NCBI RefSeq assembly: GCF_000820225.1
Contig: NZ_CDDK01000043.1
Coordinates: 1 to 64,000, forward strand
Reading direction: 5' to 3'
DNA: 64,000 nt
From: Aeromonas veronii bv. veronii
GTDB lineage: Bacteria; Pseudomonadota; Gammaproteobacteria; Enterobacterales; Aeromonadaceae
Below, piece by piece: positions 26,960 to 35,688 of this stretch. The notes under the pieces are model-generated. The model saw nothing but the letters and a program-made list of their open reading frames with translations. It was not told the DNA's origin and did no database searches. Within the stretch, counting starts at the first letter, position 1; every line of letters starts with the position of its first letter. A program made the position numbers and the translations under genes.

Positions 26960-27014
26960 CGCGGCACTCAACCTGAATCACGACCCTTTATCGAATCATC
27001 ACGGAGAGAAGTAA

Positions 27015-28250
27015 ATGAGCGGAATCAACAAGATCGTACTGGCTTACTCGGGTGGACTGGATACCTCGGCCATCATTCCCTGGCTGAAAGAGCACTATGA
27101 CGCCGAAATCATCGCCTTCGTGGCCGACGTGGGTCAGGAGCGCGACGATCTGGAAGGGATCGAGCAGAAGGCGATCGCCTCCGGCGCCACCAAGTGCATC
27201 ATCAAGGATCTGCGGGAAGAGTTCGTCAAAGAGTACGTCTACCCGACCCTGAAGACCGGCGCCGTCTATGAGGGCACCTATCTGCTGGGCACCTCCATGG
27301 CCCGTCCGGTGATCGCCAAGGCGATGGTCGAAGCGGCACTGGCGGAAGGGGCCGATGCCATCTCCCACGGTTGCACCGGCAAGGGTAACGATCAGGTGCG
27401 TTTCGAAGGTGCGGTCGCCGCGCTGGCGCCCCAGCTGAAAGTGATCGCCCCGTGGCGGATCTGGGACATGCGCTCCCGGGAAGATCTGCTGGCCTATCTG
27501 GAGACCCGCAACATCCCCTGCAAGGCGACCCTGAAGAAGATCTACAGCCGCGACGCCAACGCCTGGCACATCTCCACCGAGGGTGGCGAGCTGGAGAGCA
27601 CCTGGAACGAGCCGTCCGAAGCGGTCTGGCAGTGGACCGTACCGGCCGAACAGGCACCGGATCAGCCGGAGTACGTCAAGCTGACCGTGGCGCAGGGTGA
27701 AGTGGTGGCCGTGGATGACCAGCCGCTCAGCCCGCACCAGATCCTGATGACCCTGAACGAGCGTGCCGGCAAGCACGGCGTGGGCCGCATCGACATCACC
27801 GAAAACCGGATGGTGGGGATGAAGTCCCGCGGCTGCTACGAAACTCCGGGCGGTACCGTGATGGTCGCCGCGCTGCGCGCGGTGGAAGAGCTGGTACTGG
27901 ATCGCCCGACCCGCGCCTGGCGGGAGAAGCTGGGTGCCGAGTTCTCCCATCTGGTCTATGACGGTCGCTGGTTCACTCCGCTGTGCAAGGCGATCCTCGC
28001 CTCTGCCAACGCCATCGCCGAAGATCTGGATGGTGAAGTGGTGCTGAAGATGTACAAGGGTCAGGTCACTGCGGTGCAGAAAAAGTCGCCGAACAGCCTC
28101 TACTCCGAAGACTTCGCCACTTTCGGCGCCGATGAAGTGTATGACCAGAGCCATGCCGAAGGCTTTATCCGTCTCTACACCCTGGCCAGCCGGATCCGCG
28201 CCATGAAGGAGCAGCATCAAGCCATCGGTGGCGATCACACCCACGGCTAA
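27015..28250 (+). CDS. argG: argininosuccinate synthase
   Basis: ArgG joins citrulline and aspartate with ATP. The 411-residue product starts with the PP-loop [10 protein letters not shown] (residues 9-18), and shows [13 protein letters not shown] (about 118-130), an essential substrate segment. Length places it in the ~400-residue type 1 group rather than the longer E. coli form. AGAGAAG precedes the ATG, and it lies 55 bases after argF. Confidence 0.96.
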   Translation: MSGINKIVLAYSGGLDTSAIIPWLKEHYDAEIIAFVADVGQERDDLEGIEQKAIASGATKCIIKDLREEFVKEYVYPTLKTGAVYEGTYLLGTSMARPVIAKAMVEAALAEGADAISHGCTGKGNDQVRFEGAVAALAPQLKVIAPWRIWDMRSREDLLAYLETRNIPCKATLKKIYSRDANAWHISTEGGELESTWNEPSEAVWQWTVPAEQAPDQPEYVKLTVAQGEVVAVDDQPLSPHQILMTLNERAGKHGVGRIDITENRMVGMKSRGCYETPGGTVMVAALRAVEELVLDRPTRAWREKLGAEFSHLVYDGRWFTPLCKAILASANAIAEDLDGEVVLKMYKGQVTAVQKKSPNSLYSEDFATFGADEVYDQSHAEGFIRLYTLASRIRAMKEQHQAIGGDHTHG

Positions 28251-28278
28251 GCAAGCGCGATAACCCGTTGATTCCGTT

Positions 28279-28297
28279 GAGGGGGCATGGCCCCCTC
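28279..28297 (+). other. GC-rich hairpin between argG and argH
   Basis: GAGGGGGC (28279-28286) and GCCCCCTC (28290-28297) pair perfectly over loop ATG. There is no T run, so it may reduce rather than stop read-through, or protect the upstream mRNA end. Confidence 0.5.
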
Positions 28298-28461
28298 TTC
28301 TACAGGCAGAGGGCATAGCCCCTGATCCATCATCGACGGGTGTGACAAGAGCGGCAGCGCCCCGGCCGCTTCTGTGAGATAACAGGCTCGCAGAAAAACA
28401 GGGCATGATTTCAAGCTCGACGGTGCAAAGCGCCGCCGACAACGCATTCAAGGAGAGCAGT

Positions 28462-29847
28462 ATGGCACTTTGGGGTGGACGCTTCAGTCAAGGAGCCGAT
28501 AGCCGGTTCAAGCAGTTCAACGATTCGCTGCGGTTCGATTACCGCTTGGCGGAGCAGGATATTCAGGGCTCCATGGCCTGGGCCAAAGCGCTGGTGAAAG
28601 TGGGCGTATTGACCGCCGATGAGCAGGGCAAACTGCAACAGGCGATGGAGGTGCTGCTCGCCTCGGTGCAGCAGGATCCCCAGCAGATCCTCAGCTCGGA
28701 TGCCGAAGATATCCACTCCTGGGTCGAAAGCCAACTGATTGCCGCCGTCGGCGATCTTGGCAAGAAACTGCACACCGGCCGCTCCCGCAACGATCAGGTC
28801 GCCACCGACCTGAAACTCTGGTGCAAGGCGCAGGGCGAGCTGCTGCTCGGCTCCATCACCGCCCTGCAGCAGGGGCTGATCGCCTCTGCCCGCGCCAATC
28901 AGGCCGCAGTGCTGCCCGGTTACACCCACCTTCAACGGGCCCAGCCGGTCACCTACGCCCACTGGGCGCTGGCCTATGTGGAGATGCTGGAGCGGGACTA
29001 CTCCCGGCTGCAGGATGCGCTGAAGCGCCTCGACACCAGCCCGCTCGGCTGCGGCGCGCTGGCGGGCACTGCCTACGCCATCGACCGTGAAGCACTGGCG
29101 CTCGACATGGGCTTTGCCGGCGCCACCCGCAACAGTCTGGATTCGGTCTCCGATCGGGACCACGTGGTGGAGCTGATGCACGTGGCCTCCCTCTCCATGA
29201 CTCACCTGTCGCGCTTTGCCGAAGATCTGATCTTCTACAACACCGGCGAAGCGGGCTTTGTCGAGCTCTCCGATGCGGTGACCTCAGGGTCGTCGCTGAT
29301 GCCGCAGAAGAAGAACCCGGATGCGCTGGAGCTGATCCGCGGCAAGACCGGTCGGGTGGTCGGCGCCCAGATGGGCATGCTGATGAGCCTCAAGGCGCTG
29401 CCGCTGGCCTATAACAAGGACATGCAGGAAGACAAGGAGGGGCTGTTCGATGCCCTCGACACCTGGCACGACTGCCTCGATATGGCTGCGCTGGTGCTGA
29501 TCGATCTGAAGGTCAATGGCGAGCGCACCATGGCGGCGGCGCAAGGCGGCTATGCCAACGCCACCGAACTGGCGGACTATCTGGTGGCCAAGGGGATTCC
29601 GTTCCGTGAAGCGCACCATATCGTTGGCGAAACCGTGGTATTCGCCATCAGCGTGGGCAAACCGCTGGAGGAGCTCTCCATCGGCGAGTTCCAGCGCTTC
29701 AGCCCGGTGATCGAGTTCGACGTCTACCCCAATCTGGAACTGGAAGCAACCCTGGCCAAGCGGGTCGCCAAAGGCGGCGTCGCCCGCGAGCAAGTAGAAG
29801 CGGCACTCACCGCCGCCGAAACCTGGCTGGCAAAACGGGTGGGTTAA
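28462..29847 (+). CDS. argH: argininosuccinate lyase
   Basis: ArgH splits argininosuccinate into arginine and fumarate. The 461-residue product has the fumarase-superfamily signature [15 protein letters not shown] (about 275-289) and the catalytic His region [18 protein letters not shown] (about 153-170). It has no C-terminal acetyltransferase domain, unlike the ArgH-ArgA fusions of some marine relatives such as Vibrio. ATG 28462 has AAGGAGAG upstream. It lies 211 bases from argG with a hairpin between, so it may have partial transcriptional independence. Confidence 0.96.
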   Translation: MALWGGRFSQGADSRFKQFNDSLRFDYRLAEQDIQGSMAWAKALVKVGVLTADEQGKLQQAMEVLLASVQQDPQQILSSDAEDIHSWVESQLIAAVGDLGKKLHTGRSRNDQVATDLKLWCKAQGELLLGSITALQQGLIASARANQAAVLPGYTHLQRAQPVTYAHWALAYVEMLERDYSRLQDALKRLDTSPLGCGALAGTAYAIDREALALDMGFAGATRNSLDSVSDRDHVVELMHVASLSMTHLSRFAEDLIFYNTGEAGFVELSDAVTSGSSLMPQKKNPDALELIRGKTGRVVGAQMGMLMSLKALPLAYNKDMQEDKEGLFDALDTWHDCLDMAALVLIDLKVNGERTMAAAQGGYANATELADYLVAKGIPFREAHHIVGETVVFAISVGKPLEELSIGEFQRFSPVIEFDVYPNLELEATLAKRVAKGGVAREQVEAALTAAETWLAKRVG

Positions 29848-29878
29848 TTCGCGGAAGTCGTCACCCGAAATAGAAAGC

Positions 29879-29907
29879 AAAACGGCAACCTCAGGTTGCC
29901 GTTTTTT
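29879..29907. terminator. bidirectional terminator after argH
   Basis: AAAACGGCAACC (29879-29890) and GGTTGCCGTTTT (29894-29905) pair perfectly over loop TCA and run on into T residues. Confidence 0.92.
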
Positions 29908-29922
29908 ATTGCTCACCGCGGT

Positions 29923-30378
29923 TCAGGCGCTGGCATTTAGCAGCTTGCCCACTCCCTCCCCCTTGCCATTGGGCAAGGTCTGTTTAAAGGCACCGAGCAG
30001 CTGATCGAGATTGAGATCGCTGGCACCAAGGGTGCCCTTGAGGGTATCGAGCTCGCTTTGCAGCGCGTCGAGGCGGGTGCTCTGGGTGCCACTCGCCAGC
30101 TGGTTGCGGGCGCTATTGATGGCGGCAGGAAGTGACTGACCGCTATTTTCCTGCCCCAGAGTCTGCATCAGATCCCCCATAAAGTGGTTGATGGCAGCGC
30201 GGTTCTGCTCGCTGTCGGCATCCTTGATGCCGAGTCGCTGGAACAAACTCTGGACGGTCGGCGGCAGGCGATCCTCCTGCACGGTTTGCGGCACAGGCTG
30301 GGGTTTGGCACTGCTGCCGAGCAGCTGACTGCCCAACTTGAGGGCGATTGAGGCAAGGGGAAGCAGGCTGCTGATCAT
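29923..30378 (-). CDS. small helical protein of unknown function
   Basis: I do not recognise this 151-residue protein. The N-terminus (MISSLLPLASIALKLGSQLLG) is hydrophobic enough for a membrane anchor or uncleaved signal. A Pro/Gln linker (about 24-45) leads to predicted helices rich in Gln, Leu and Asn (QSLFQRLGI, AINHFMGDLMQTLG, LDALQSELDTLKGTLG). The last is heptad-like and could be a short coiled coil. ATG 30378 follows GGAGAGAT. Codon use is like the core genome. It is convergent with argH and stands alone. Confidence 0.6.
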   Translation of the reverse strand: MISSLLPLASIALKLGSQLLGSSAKPQPVPQTVQEDRLPPTVQSLFQRLGIKDADSEQNRAAINHFMGDLMQTLGQENSGQSLPAAINSARNQLASGTQSTRLDALQSELDTLKGTLGASDLNLDQLLGAFKQTLPNGKGEGVGKLLNASA

Positions 30379-30612
30379 GATATCTCTCCGCGACGGCAGC
30401 CCTTGGTGGTGATGTGAGAAGGTTTGCATAAGCGGGGCCAGCACGATGATAAAACGCACCGCACCGGCTAATCCCTTGAATAGCAGATCTATTTATTCAA
30501 CCAGACCGAGCGCAAAGGGGAGTCAGGCGGCCAGTGGCTGCCGCCGCAAGCGGCTGTGGCAATGTAGTGGCAAAGAGATTTACCGCCCACCCCAAACCGC
30601 GACCCCCGCCTT

Positions 30613-31128
30613 TCACACCCGAATCGCCAGCTCTTTAAGCCACTTGCGCAGCCGCCCGTTGGCGTTGAGATAGGGGGAGGCGCTATTGAACTGGATCATC
30701 CGTCCCAGCGTCCACTTCTCATACCAGAAGCAGCCGTACAACTGCTGGTCGCTGCGCGCCTCAACCAGTTCGATGATGCGCCCTCTGGCGGCCGCCAACC
30801 GCTGCAACAACGCCTGATAGCTGAGCCCTTCGTAGTCCCGATAGAAGGTGTGAGCCAGCCTGCCCAGCTCGTTCCACTTAAAGCCGGTCTCGGGAAAATC
30901 CACCGCCAGACCCACCGCATCCCGCTCGATCCACTTGATCAGCAGTTCGTTCCAGCCAATAAGGTAGGCCAGCAGATTGGCGACGCTCATGGAGGTTCCC
31001 TTGCTGTGCCCTGCCAGGGTCGGCTCCCGCACCCGGCTCTCAGGTACGGCCTGCAACGCCTTGAGCAGCTTGCCGAAATTGGTCTCGATGGCGAGCAGCA
31101 GCTCAGCCTTGTTTTGCGGAATTCCCAT
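30613..31128 (-). CDS. ClbS/DfsB family four-helix-bundle protein
   Basis: The 171-residue product matches the ClbS/DfsB (DUF1706) family: N-terminal helix IPQNKAELLLAIETNFGKLLKAL, then SMSVANLLAYLIGWNELLIKWI, FKWNELGRLAHTFYRDY and the C-terminal YEKWTLGRMIQFNSASPYLNANGRLRKWLK region (quoted in part, about 137-166). ClbS itself protects colibactin producers by acting on the toxin; most relatives have no known substrate. No polyketide genes are in this window, so a detoxification or unrelated role is open. Start 31128 is preceded by a GGGGGGAAG-type site. Confidence 0.75.
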   Translation of the reverse strand: MGIPQNKAELLLAIETNFGKLLKALQAVPESRVREPTLAGHSKGTSMSVANLLAYLIGWNELLIKWIERDAVGLAVDFPETGFKWNELGRLAHTFYRDYEGLSYQALLQRLAAARGRIIELVEARSDQQLYGCFWYEKWTLGRMIQFNSASPYLNANGRLRKWLKELAIRV

Positions 31129-31262
31129 TGCTTCCCCCCCGTTCAGGTTTGCTTGCGGCGTATCCGAGGCGATTGCCGCAGCCAAGGCAGCGCGCTAAGC
31201 TAGCCCTCTCCCATCCTGTGCAGCTCATCCAGTGCAGGCCAACCATCACGGCAAAATCGGCA

Positions 31263-31594
31263 ATGGATCAACTAATCAGCTATATCAGGGCCATTCATCG
31301 ACAAGCGAGCCCCGTCACCCTCATTCGCCAAGAGAGTGAACACTATAACGAGCATGATGAGAGCGACACTGTGATCCGGCACCAGATAACGACAAGCTGG
31401 TTTGCCAATGGGGCGTCATCCGCCAGCAAACCGAGCAGGACGAAGCGCCATCGCCACAGCTTTGCGCCGAGTGCTGGATCAGCTATCGGGTCATCGCCAG
31501 CCCTATCCCCATCACTCCAGCCAGCAAGCTGTTTCACAACCACTGCCAGGAGCAATTCTGGTTGAAGGTACAGGGCATCACACCGCAAGGTTGA
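31263..31594 (+). pseudogene. probable frameshifted small gene
   Basis: Two frames join to give one plausible protein. The first frame starts at ATG 31263 (MDQLISYIRAIHRQ) and reads protein-like to about 31380. From about 31361 another frame is open to the TGA at 31592 and reads DKLVCQWGVIRQQTEQ, LCAECWISYRVIASPIPI, LFHNHCQEQFWLKVQGI, with natural residue mix and G/C third positions, while the first frame becomes Ser-rich shadow sequence. The second frame has a stop at 31358 and no start codon of its own. A one-base indel near 31360-31390, real or a sequencing error, would explain this. No family is recognised, and no ribosome site is clear. Confidence 0.35.
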
Positions 31595-31630
31595 TTGGTG
31601 CGCCCGTGAGCAGGGCGCGGCAGGGGGAAA

Positions 31631-31660
31631 CAAAAAGAGGCTCCAAAGAGCCTCTTTTTG
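31631..31660. terminator. bidirectional terminator
   Basis: CAAAAAGAGGCTC (31631-31643) and GAGCCTCTTTTTG (31648-31660) pair perfectly over loop CAAA, 20 bases after the membrane-protein gene on the minus strand. Confidence 0.92.
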
Positions 31661-31680
31661 TTTCCGTGCCTGAACCTGAC

Positions 31681-32853
31681 TCAGCCCAGCAGCAGATAGA
31701 GCTGGTGAGCGGCCACACCGGCGCACAGGCCGCCGATGGTGTGGGCAACGATGGCGCGGGAGGTGAGGTGGCGATAGCCGAGGGCATCCAGCATGGCAGT
31801 GTGGGTGCTCAGGAAGCCACTCCAGCACATCCCCATGGCGGTAAACACCGCGACCTCGTTGCCGGTGATCCACCCTTTGGCAATAAAAGGCGGCACCAGT
31901 GACATGGCGGCACCAACCGCACCGAGGGAGGTAGCCGGGAAGGCAACCAGCTCCGGCTGCTGGAAGCCGAACAGCAGGTCAAACAGCCAGCTAACCTTGG
32001 CGGCCAGCACCGGCAGCAGGGCTACCCCCTGAAACGCTTCGCCGGTATAGCCCTTGTCGCCCGGGCCAAAGGTGAGCAACATCACGAAGGTGCTGATGAT
32101 CAGCACACCCGGGATCACCGCCATCCCCAGCTCCACACCGGATTTGCCACCATCGAGCAGAGAGTTGAGGATCCGCAGCCAGCCGGGAGCCGCCTCTTTG
32201 GTCACCCCTACCTTGCGGCCGTCGGACGATACAGCGTCATCGTTCAGCACTTCCCCCACCAAGGGGCGGATCATCCGCTGCATCAGTCGGGTGGAGACCA
32301 CCGAACCTACCAGAGCACCCAGCAACCCGATCAGCGCCGCGCTGGCGGTGGATTCACCGCTCGGTAGTTGCAGGGTGGCCATAAAGGTGACCACGATCAG
32401 CCCCATGCCGAAGGCGGTGCCGAAGTTGGTGAGCGACACCAGCTGCCACGGAGTGAAGCCTTTGCGAAAGCGGCTGTCCTTGGCGAGGCTGATCACCGCC
32501 GGGTTGTCGGAGAAGAAGGTCATCAGCGCCGCCAATGCGGTGCGACCGGGCAGACGAAACACCGGCTTCATCAGCGGGGCCAGCAGCACCTCCAGCAGGC
32601 GGATCACCCCGAACTCGCTCAAGAGCTGGCTCAGGGCACCGGAGAGCACCGTGATCCCCATGATAAAGAGCACGGTATTGAGCAGCAGCTGGTGGGCGGT
32701 ATTGAACAGGGTGTTGACCATGGCAGAGAGGCCCATCTGGCTGCCGAGGTAACCGAACAGGCTGCCGAGAATAAGCAGTACCAGCACGGGTTCCATCCAG
32801 TTCCGAATGGCGGCAAGTCGCCCCTTTGACTCTATAACTACATGATTTTCCAT
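31681..32853 (-). CDS. nucleoside-recognition (Gate) domain membrane protein
   Basis: The 390-residue polytopic protein has eight to ten hydrophobic segments and two Gate/nucleoside-recognition-like halves (about 40-190 and 225-385). The first half includes LMTFFSDNPAVISLAKDSRFRKG (about 110) and the second FQQPELVAFPATSLGAVGAA. It resembles the group annotated as CD0519/CD1768 family membrane proteins. Substrate unknown; relatives suggest small-molecule transport or sporulation-type roles. ATG at 32853 has AGGA five bases upstream; an upstream ATG at 32871 adds six residues. It stands alone, between a terminator and the tRNA cluster. Confidence 0.75.
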   Translation of the reverse strand: MENHVVIESKGRLAAIRNWMEPVLVLLILGSLFGYLGSQMGLSAMVNTLFNTAHQLLLNTVLFIMGITVLSGALSQLLSEFGVIRLLEVLLAPLMKPVFRLPGRTALAALMTFFSDNPAVISLAKDSRFRKGFTPWQLVSLTNFGTAFGMGLIVVTFMATLQLPSGESTASAALIGLLGALVGSVVSTRLMQRMIRPLVGEVLNDDAVSSDGRKVGVTKEAAPGWLRILNSLLDGGKSGVELGMAVIPGVLIISTFVMLLTFGPGDKGYTGEAFQGVALLPVLAAKVSWLFDLLFGFQQPELVAFPATSLGAVGAAMSLVPPFIAKGWITGNEVAVFTAMGMCWSGFLSTHTAMLDALGYRHLTSRAIVAHTIGGLCAGVAAHQLYLLLG

Positions 32854-32922
32854 ATCTATCCTGCGGTTCATCTGTGCGTGTGTGGTTGTTTTTATGGTTA
32901 AAAAATGGCTGCGCCAAATAGA

Positions 32923-32954
32923 AAAAAGCCCTTGTCTTGCGACAAGGGCTTTTT
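32923..32954 (-). terminator. terminator of the tRNA operon
   Basis: AAAAAGCCCTTGTC (32923-32936) and GACAAGGGCTTTTT (32941-32954) form a perfect 14-pair stem over loop TTGC, four bases after the last tRNA gene. Confidence 0.92.
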
Positions 32955-32958
32955 GAAT

Positions 32959-33034
32959 TGGCTCCTCCTACTGGACTTGAACCAGTGACATACGGATTAA
33001 CAGTCCGCCGTTCTACCGACTGAACTAAGGAGGA
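32959..33034 (-). tRNA. tRNA-Asn (GTT)
   Basis: A 76-base cloverleaf read on the minus strand, starting TCCTCCTTAGTTCAG and ending in encoded CCA. Acceptor stem TCCTCCT/AGGAGGA is complete, the anticodon loop is CTGTTAA (anticodon GTT), and the T-arm reads GGTTCAAGTCC. It is the last gene of the four-tRNA operon. Confidence 0.97.
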
Positions 33035-33042
33035 ATTGTAAT

Positions 33043-33118
33043 TGGTGCCCAGAGACGGAATCGAACCGCCGACACGGGGATTTTCAATCCCCTGCTCTAC
33101 CGACTGAGCTATCTGGGC
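33043..33118 (-). tRNA. tRNA-Phe (GAA), copy 2
   Basis: A 76-base cloverleaf on the minus strand beginning GCCCAGATAGCTCAG and ending in CCA. The anticodon loop TTGAAAA carries GAA, and the T-arm has GGTTCGATTCC. It is identical to the copy at 33250-33325. Confidence 0.97.
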
Positions 33119-33121
33119 AAA

Positions 33122-33197
<76 letters not shown>

Positions 33198-33249
33198 ACA
33201 CTTTAAACCATTGTGCATGAACAAATTTTTTATTTCATGGCACCAAAAT

Positions 33250-33325
33250 TGGTGCCCAGAGACGGAATCGAACCGCCGACACGGGGATTTTCAATCCCCT
33301 GCTCTACCGACTGAGCTATCTGGGC
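33250..33325 (-). tRNA. tRNA-Phe (GAA), copy 1
   Basis: Identical to the tRNA-Phe at 33043-33118 across all 76 bases. It is the first gene of the operon, directly downstream of a near-consensus promoter. Confidence 0.97.
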
Positions 33326-33334
33326 GTGGGCGCT

Positions 33335-33363
33335 ATTAAACGGATTTTAAGGCGGATGGTCAA
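33335..33363 (-). promoter_or_regulatory. promoter of the tRNA operon
   Basis: On the minus strand TTGACC (33358-33363) and TTTAAT (33335-33340) are separated by exactly 17 bases, each one mismatch or two from consensus. A GC-rich discriminator (AGCGCCC) follows the -10, as in promoters under stringent control. Confidence 0.8.
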
Positions 33364-33372
33364 CGGGAAATT

Positions 33373-34035
33373 TCACTTTTTGTCTCGTTCGTCTCTTTTT
33401 TGCGCAACATCGTCCATTTCTGCCACTTCTTCGGCACAGGCCGCGCGTTTTCGCCCCCAGACTCTGGGTTCCTCCCCCTTGAGCAGGCGGGAGATGTTCT
33501 CGTGATGGCGGATCAGGATAAGGCAGGAGAGCAGCGAGACAGGGAGGGTGTATTCGGGTTTGAGCAGGTAGGTAAAGAGCGGCGTCAGCAGCACGGTAAT
33601 GATGGAGGCCAGCGAGGAGTAGCCGCTCACCAGCAACACCAGCAGCCAGGTGCCAATCACGGCGCCCCCCATGGTGAAACCGATGGGCATCATGGTGCCC
33701 AGCGCCGTCGCCACCCCTTTGCCACCACGAAAATGAAAGAAGATGGGGTACATATGGCCGAGGCAGGCGGCGACCCCGATAAAGCCGAGGTAGACGGGTT
33801 TGATCTGCAGATACCAGGCGAGATAGACAGGCACAGTGCCCTTAAGCACATCAAGCAGCAGCACCACCAGCGCCGCCATCCGGCCACCGAGGCGCAGCAC
33901 ATTGGTTGCCCCCGGATTGTGGGAGCCATGATCCCGCGGGTCGGGCAGACCGGAGCAACGGGAGACCAGCACAGCACTGGATAGTGAACCACCCAGGTAG
34001 GCCAGAATAATCATCAAAATCGTCAGGGCCGTCAT
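33373..34035 (-). CDS. plsY: glycerol-3-phosphate acyltransferase PlsY
   Basis: PlsY transfers an acyl group from acyl-phosphate to glycerol 3-phosphate, the first step of phospholipid synthesis, in the inner membrane. The 220-residue product has about five membrane helices and the family motifs: [13 protein letters not shown] (motif 1 Ser/Arg), [12 protein letters not shown] (motif 2) and [12 protein letters not shown] (motif 3). The C-terminal tail is polar and slightly longer than usual (ending KRDERDKK). The ATG at 34035 begins the first membrane helix; longer starts add unrelated sequence. It is divergent from folB. Confidence 0.94.
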   Translation of the reverse strand: MTALTILMIILAYLGGSLSSAVLVSRCSGLPDPRDHGSHNPGATNVLRLGGRMAALVVLLLDVLKGTVPVYLAWYLQIKPVYLGFIGVAACLGHMYPIFFHFRGGKGVATALGTMMPIGFTMGGAVIGTWLLVLLVSGYSSLASIITVLLTPLFTYLLKPEYTLPVSLLSCLILIRHHENISRLLKGEEPRVWGRKRAACAEEVAEMDDVAQKRDERDKK

Positions 34036-34192
34036 CTTGGTCGTTTTTACCACGATATGAATGGGGTATGATGCGGGCCACATACGCTGGCATGGGCCCA
34101 TGCCCACCCAGAGCGCCTCGGCAAGCCTGTTGCCCGGCCAGCATCCCTGCGCTGTCATCACAGCCCATCAAGAGTAAAGAAGAAGTACAGTC

Positions 34193-34564
34193 ATGGACAA
34201 GGTGTTTATTCGCGGACTCGAAGTTTTGACCACCATAGGTGTATATGAGTGGGAGAAGGGCATTCGCCAAAAGCTCCGTTTTGACCTCGAGATGGGGTTC
34301 GACAACCGCCCCGCGGCAGCAACCGACGACATCAATCTGGCACTGGATTATGCCGACCTCTCCAACAAGATTTGCGAGCATGTCAGCGGCAAGGTGGTCG
34401 AGCTGGTCGAGACCATGGCCGAGCAGGTTGCCATGCTGGTGCTCGCCGACGAGCGGGTACAGTGGGTCAAGGTGACCCTCACCAAGCCGGGCGCCGTGCC
34501 CAATGCCGCCGGGGTCGGCGTCGAGATCCTGCGCCATCGCACGCCGGCCGCGAGCAGCAACTGA
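34193..34564 (+). CDS. folB: dihydroneopterin aldolase
   Basis: FolB cleaves dihydroneopterin to 6-hydroxymethyl-dihydropterin in folate synthesis. The 123-residue product starts MDKVFIRGLEVLTTIGVYEWEK, the family N-terminus with the catalytic region, has the conserved LDYADLSNKI (about 48-57) and VTLTKPGAVPNAAGVGVEI near the end. Its TGA overlaps the ATG of folK (TGATG), so the two are translationally coupled. Confidence 0.95.
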   Translation: MDKVFIRGLEVLTTIGVYEWEKGIRQKLRFDLEMGFDNRPAAATDDINLALDYADLSNKICEHVSGKVVELVETMAEQVAMLVLADERVQWVKVTLTKPGAVPNAAGVGVEILRHRTPAASSN

Positions 34565-35073
34565 TGACCACCATCTATATCAGCCTGGGCTCCAACATCG
34601 AGCGGGATCGCCATATTCGCGCCGGGCTCGATGCCCTGCACGCCGAATTTGGCGAGCTGCGGGTCTCCCGGGTATTCGAGAGCGAGGCGGTCGGCTTCAA
34701 CGGCCGCCCCTTCTACAACCTAGTGGCGGCTGCCGAGACCGATCTGCCGCTGACCACCGTCTGCCAGCGACTGCGGGCCATGGAGTTCGCCCACGGCCGC
34801 GAGCCGGATGCCAAGAAGTTCGCCCCGCGCACCCTGGATCTCGATCTGCTGCTCTATGGCGATCTGGTCTGCGACACCCCGCTGGTGCTGCCGCGCGGTG
34901 AAGTGCTCACCAACGCCTTCGTGCTGTGGCCGCTGGCCGAACTGGCCCCCAAACTGCGCCACCCCGTCGATGGCCGCACCATGGGCGAGCTGTGGCAAGC
35001 CTATGACAAGGCCTCCCAGCAGCTGTGCCCCATTCCCTTTCACTGGGAAGCGTGCGAATTGCAGCATCACTGA
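34564..35073 (+). CDS. folK: HPPK, 2-amino-4-hydroxy-6-hydroxymethyldihydropteridine diphosphokinase
   Basis: FolK pyrophosphorylates the FolB product using ATP. The 169-residue protein begins IYISLGSNIERDRHI and carries the HPPK core RTLDLDLLLYGD (about 92-103), including the magnesium-binding DLD aspartates. Length fits the family (about 160). It is coupled to folB by a one-base overlap; together they supply successive steps of folate synthesis. A perfect terminator follows. Confidence 0.93.
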   Translation: MTTIYISLGSNIERDRHIRAGLDALHAEFGELRVSRVFESEAVGFNGRPFYNLVAAAETDLPLTTVCQRLRAMEFAHGREPDAKKFAPRTLDLDLLLYGDLVCDTPLVLPRGEVLTNAFVLWPLAELAPKLRHPVDGRTMGELWQAYDKASQQLCPIPFHWEACELQHH

Positions 35074-35077
35074 TCCG

Positions 35078-35108
35078 CAAGGGCGCCTCACGGCGCCCTT
35101 GTTGTTTC
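35078..35108 (+). terminator. intrinsic terminator after folK
   Basis: CAAGGGCGCC (35078-35087) and GGCGCCCTTG (35092-35101) pair perfectly over loop TCAC, followed by TTGTTTCC. Confidence 0.8.
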
Positions 35109-35199
35109 CACAGACAGGGTTGCTTATCACGGATAAGAAAGTGTCATTGGGCCTGACCCTGCGAGGCTGGCAGGATAGCGCCCACTACAGGAGAACCCC

Positions 35200-35688
35200 A
35201 TGCCACTCGATACCATTCACCACTTCAACTGCCAGCTACTGGCCGAACTGCCCCACCAGCGCTATAAGCATGAACCCATTCTCGACTACGCCACCGATGA
35301 AAAGGTCAAGGCCCGCCTCGGCTGGCAGGCGGAGTTCAGCAAGACCCTGTTTCTCAAGTTCAAGGATGGCCGCTTCGCTCTGCTGCTGACCCACAGGGAC
35401 GGGCGGCTCGACAACAAGGCGGTCAAGGCTGCGCTCGGTGCCAAGCCCTCCATCTGCACCGCCGAAGAGATGCAGGCGGAGATTGGCTGCCTGCCGGGGG
35501 CGGTCTGCCCCTTCCTGCCACGCGCCGATATTCCGCTACTGGTGGATCCGCAACTGCTCAACCACTCCGCCTTCACCTGGACTCCGGGCCACCCGGAGCA
35601 GACCTTTCTGCTGGCGACCGAGCATCTGGCCGAAGTGTTGGCGCAGCTCCCCTGCGAGGTCAGCTATCTGCCCGCCCCGACGGCGTAG
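35200..35688 (+). CDS. YbaK/EbsC-domain protein, putative aminoacyl-tRNA deacylase
   Basis: The 162-residue soluble protein has the YbaK/ProX-type editing fold: KTLFLKFKDGRFALLLTHRDGRLDNKAVKAALG (about 47-79) contains the conserved strand-turn and the Lys/Asp region, with PGAVCPF and LLVDPQLL further on. Such free-standing domains clear mischarged tRNAs. The usual GxxxP active-site loop of YbaK is only loosely present (LPGAVCPFLP), so exact substrate is uncertain. The last 29 bases overlap the converging mdtD gene. Confidence 0.72.
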   Translation: MPLDTIHHFNCQLLAELPHQRYKHEPILDYATDEKVKARLGWQAEFSKTLFLKFKDGRFALLLTHRDGRLDNKAVKAALGAKPSICTAEEMQAEIGCLPGAVCPFLPRADIPLLVDPQLLNHSAFTWTPGHPEQTFLLATEHLAEVLAQLPCEVSYLPAPTA

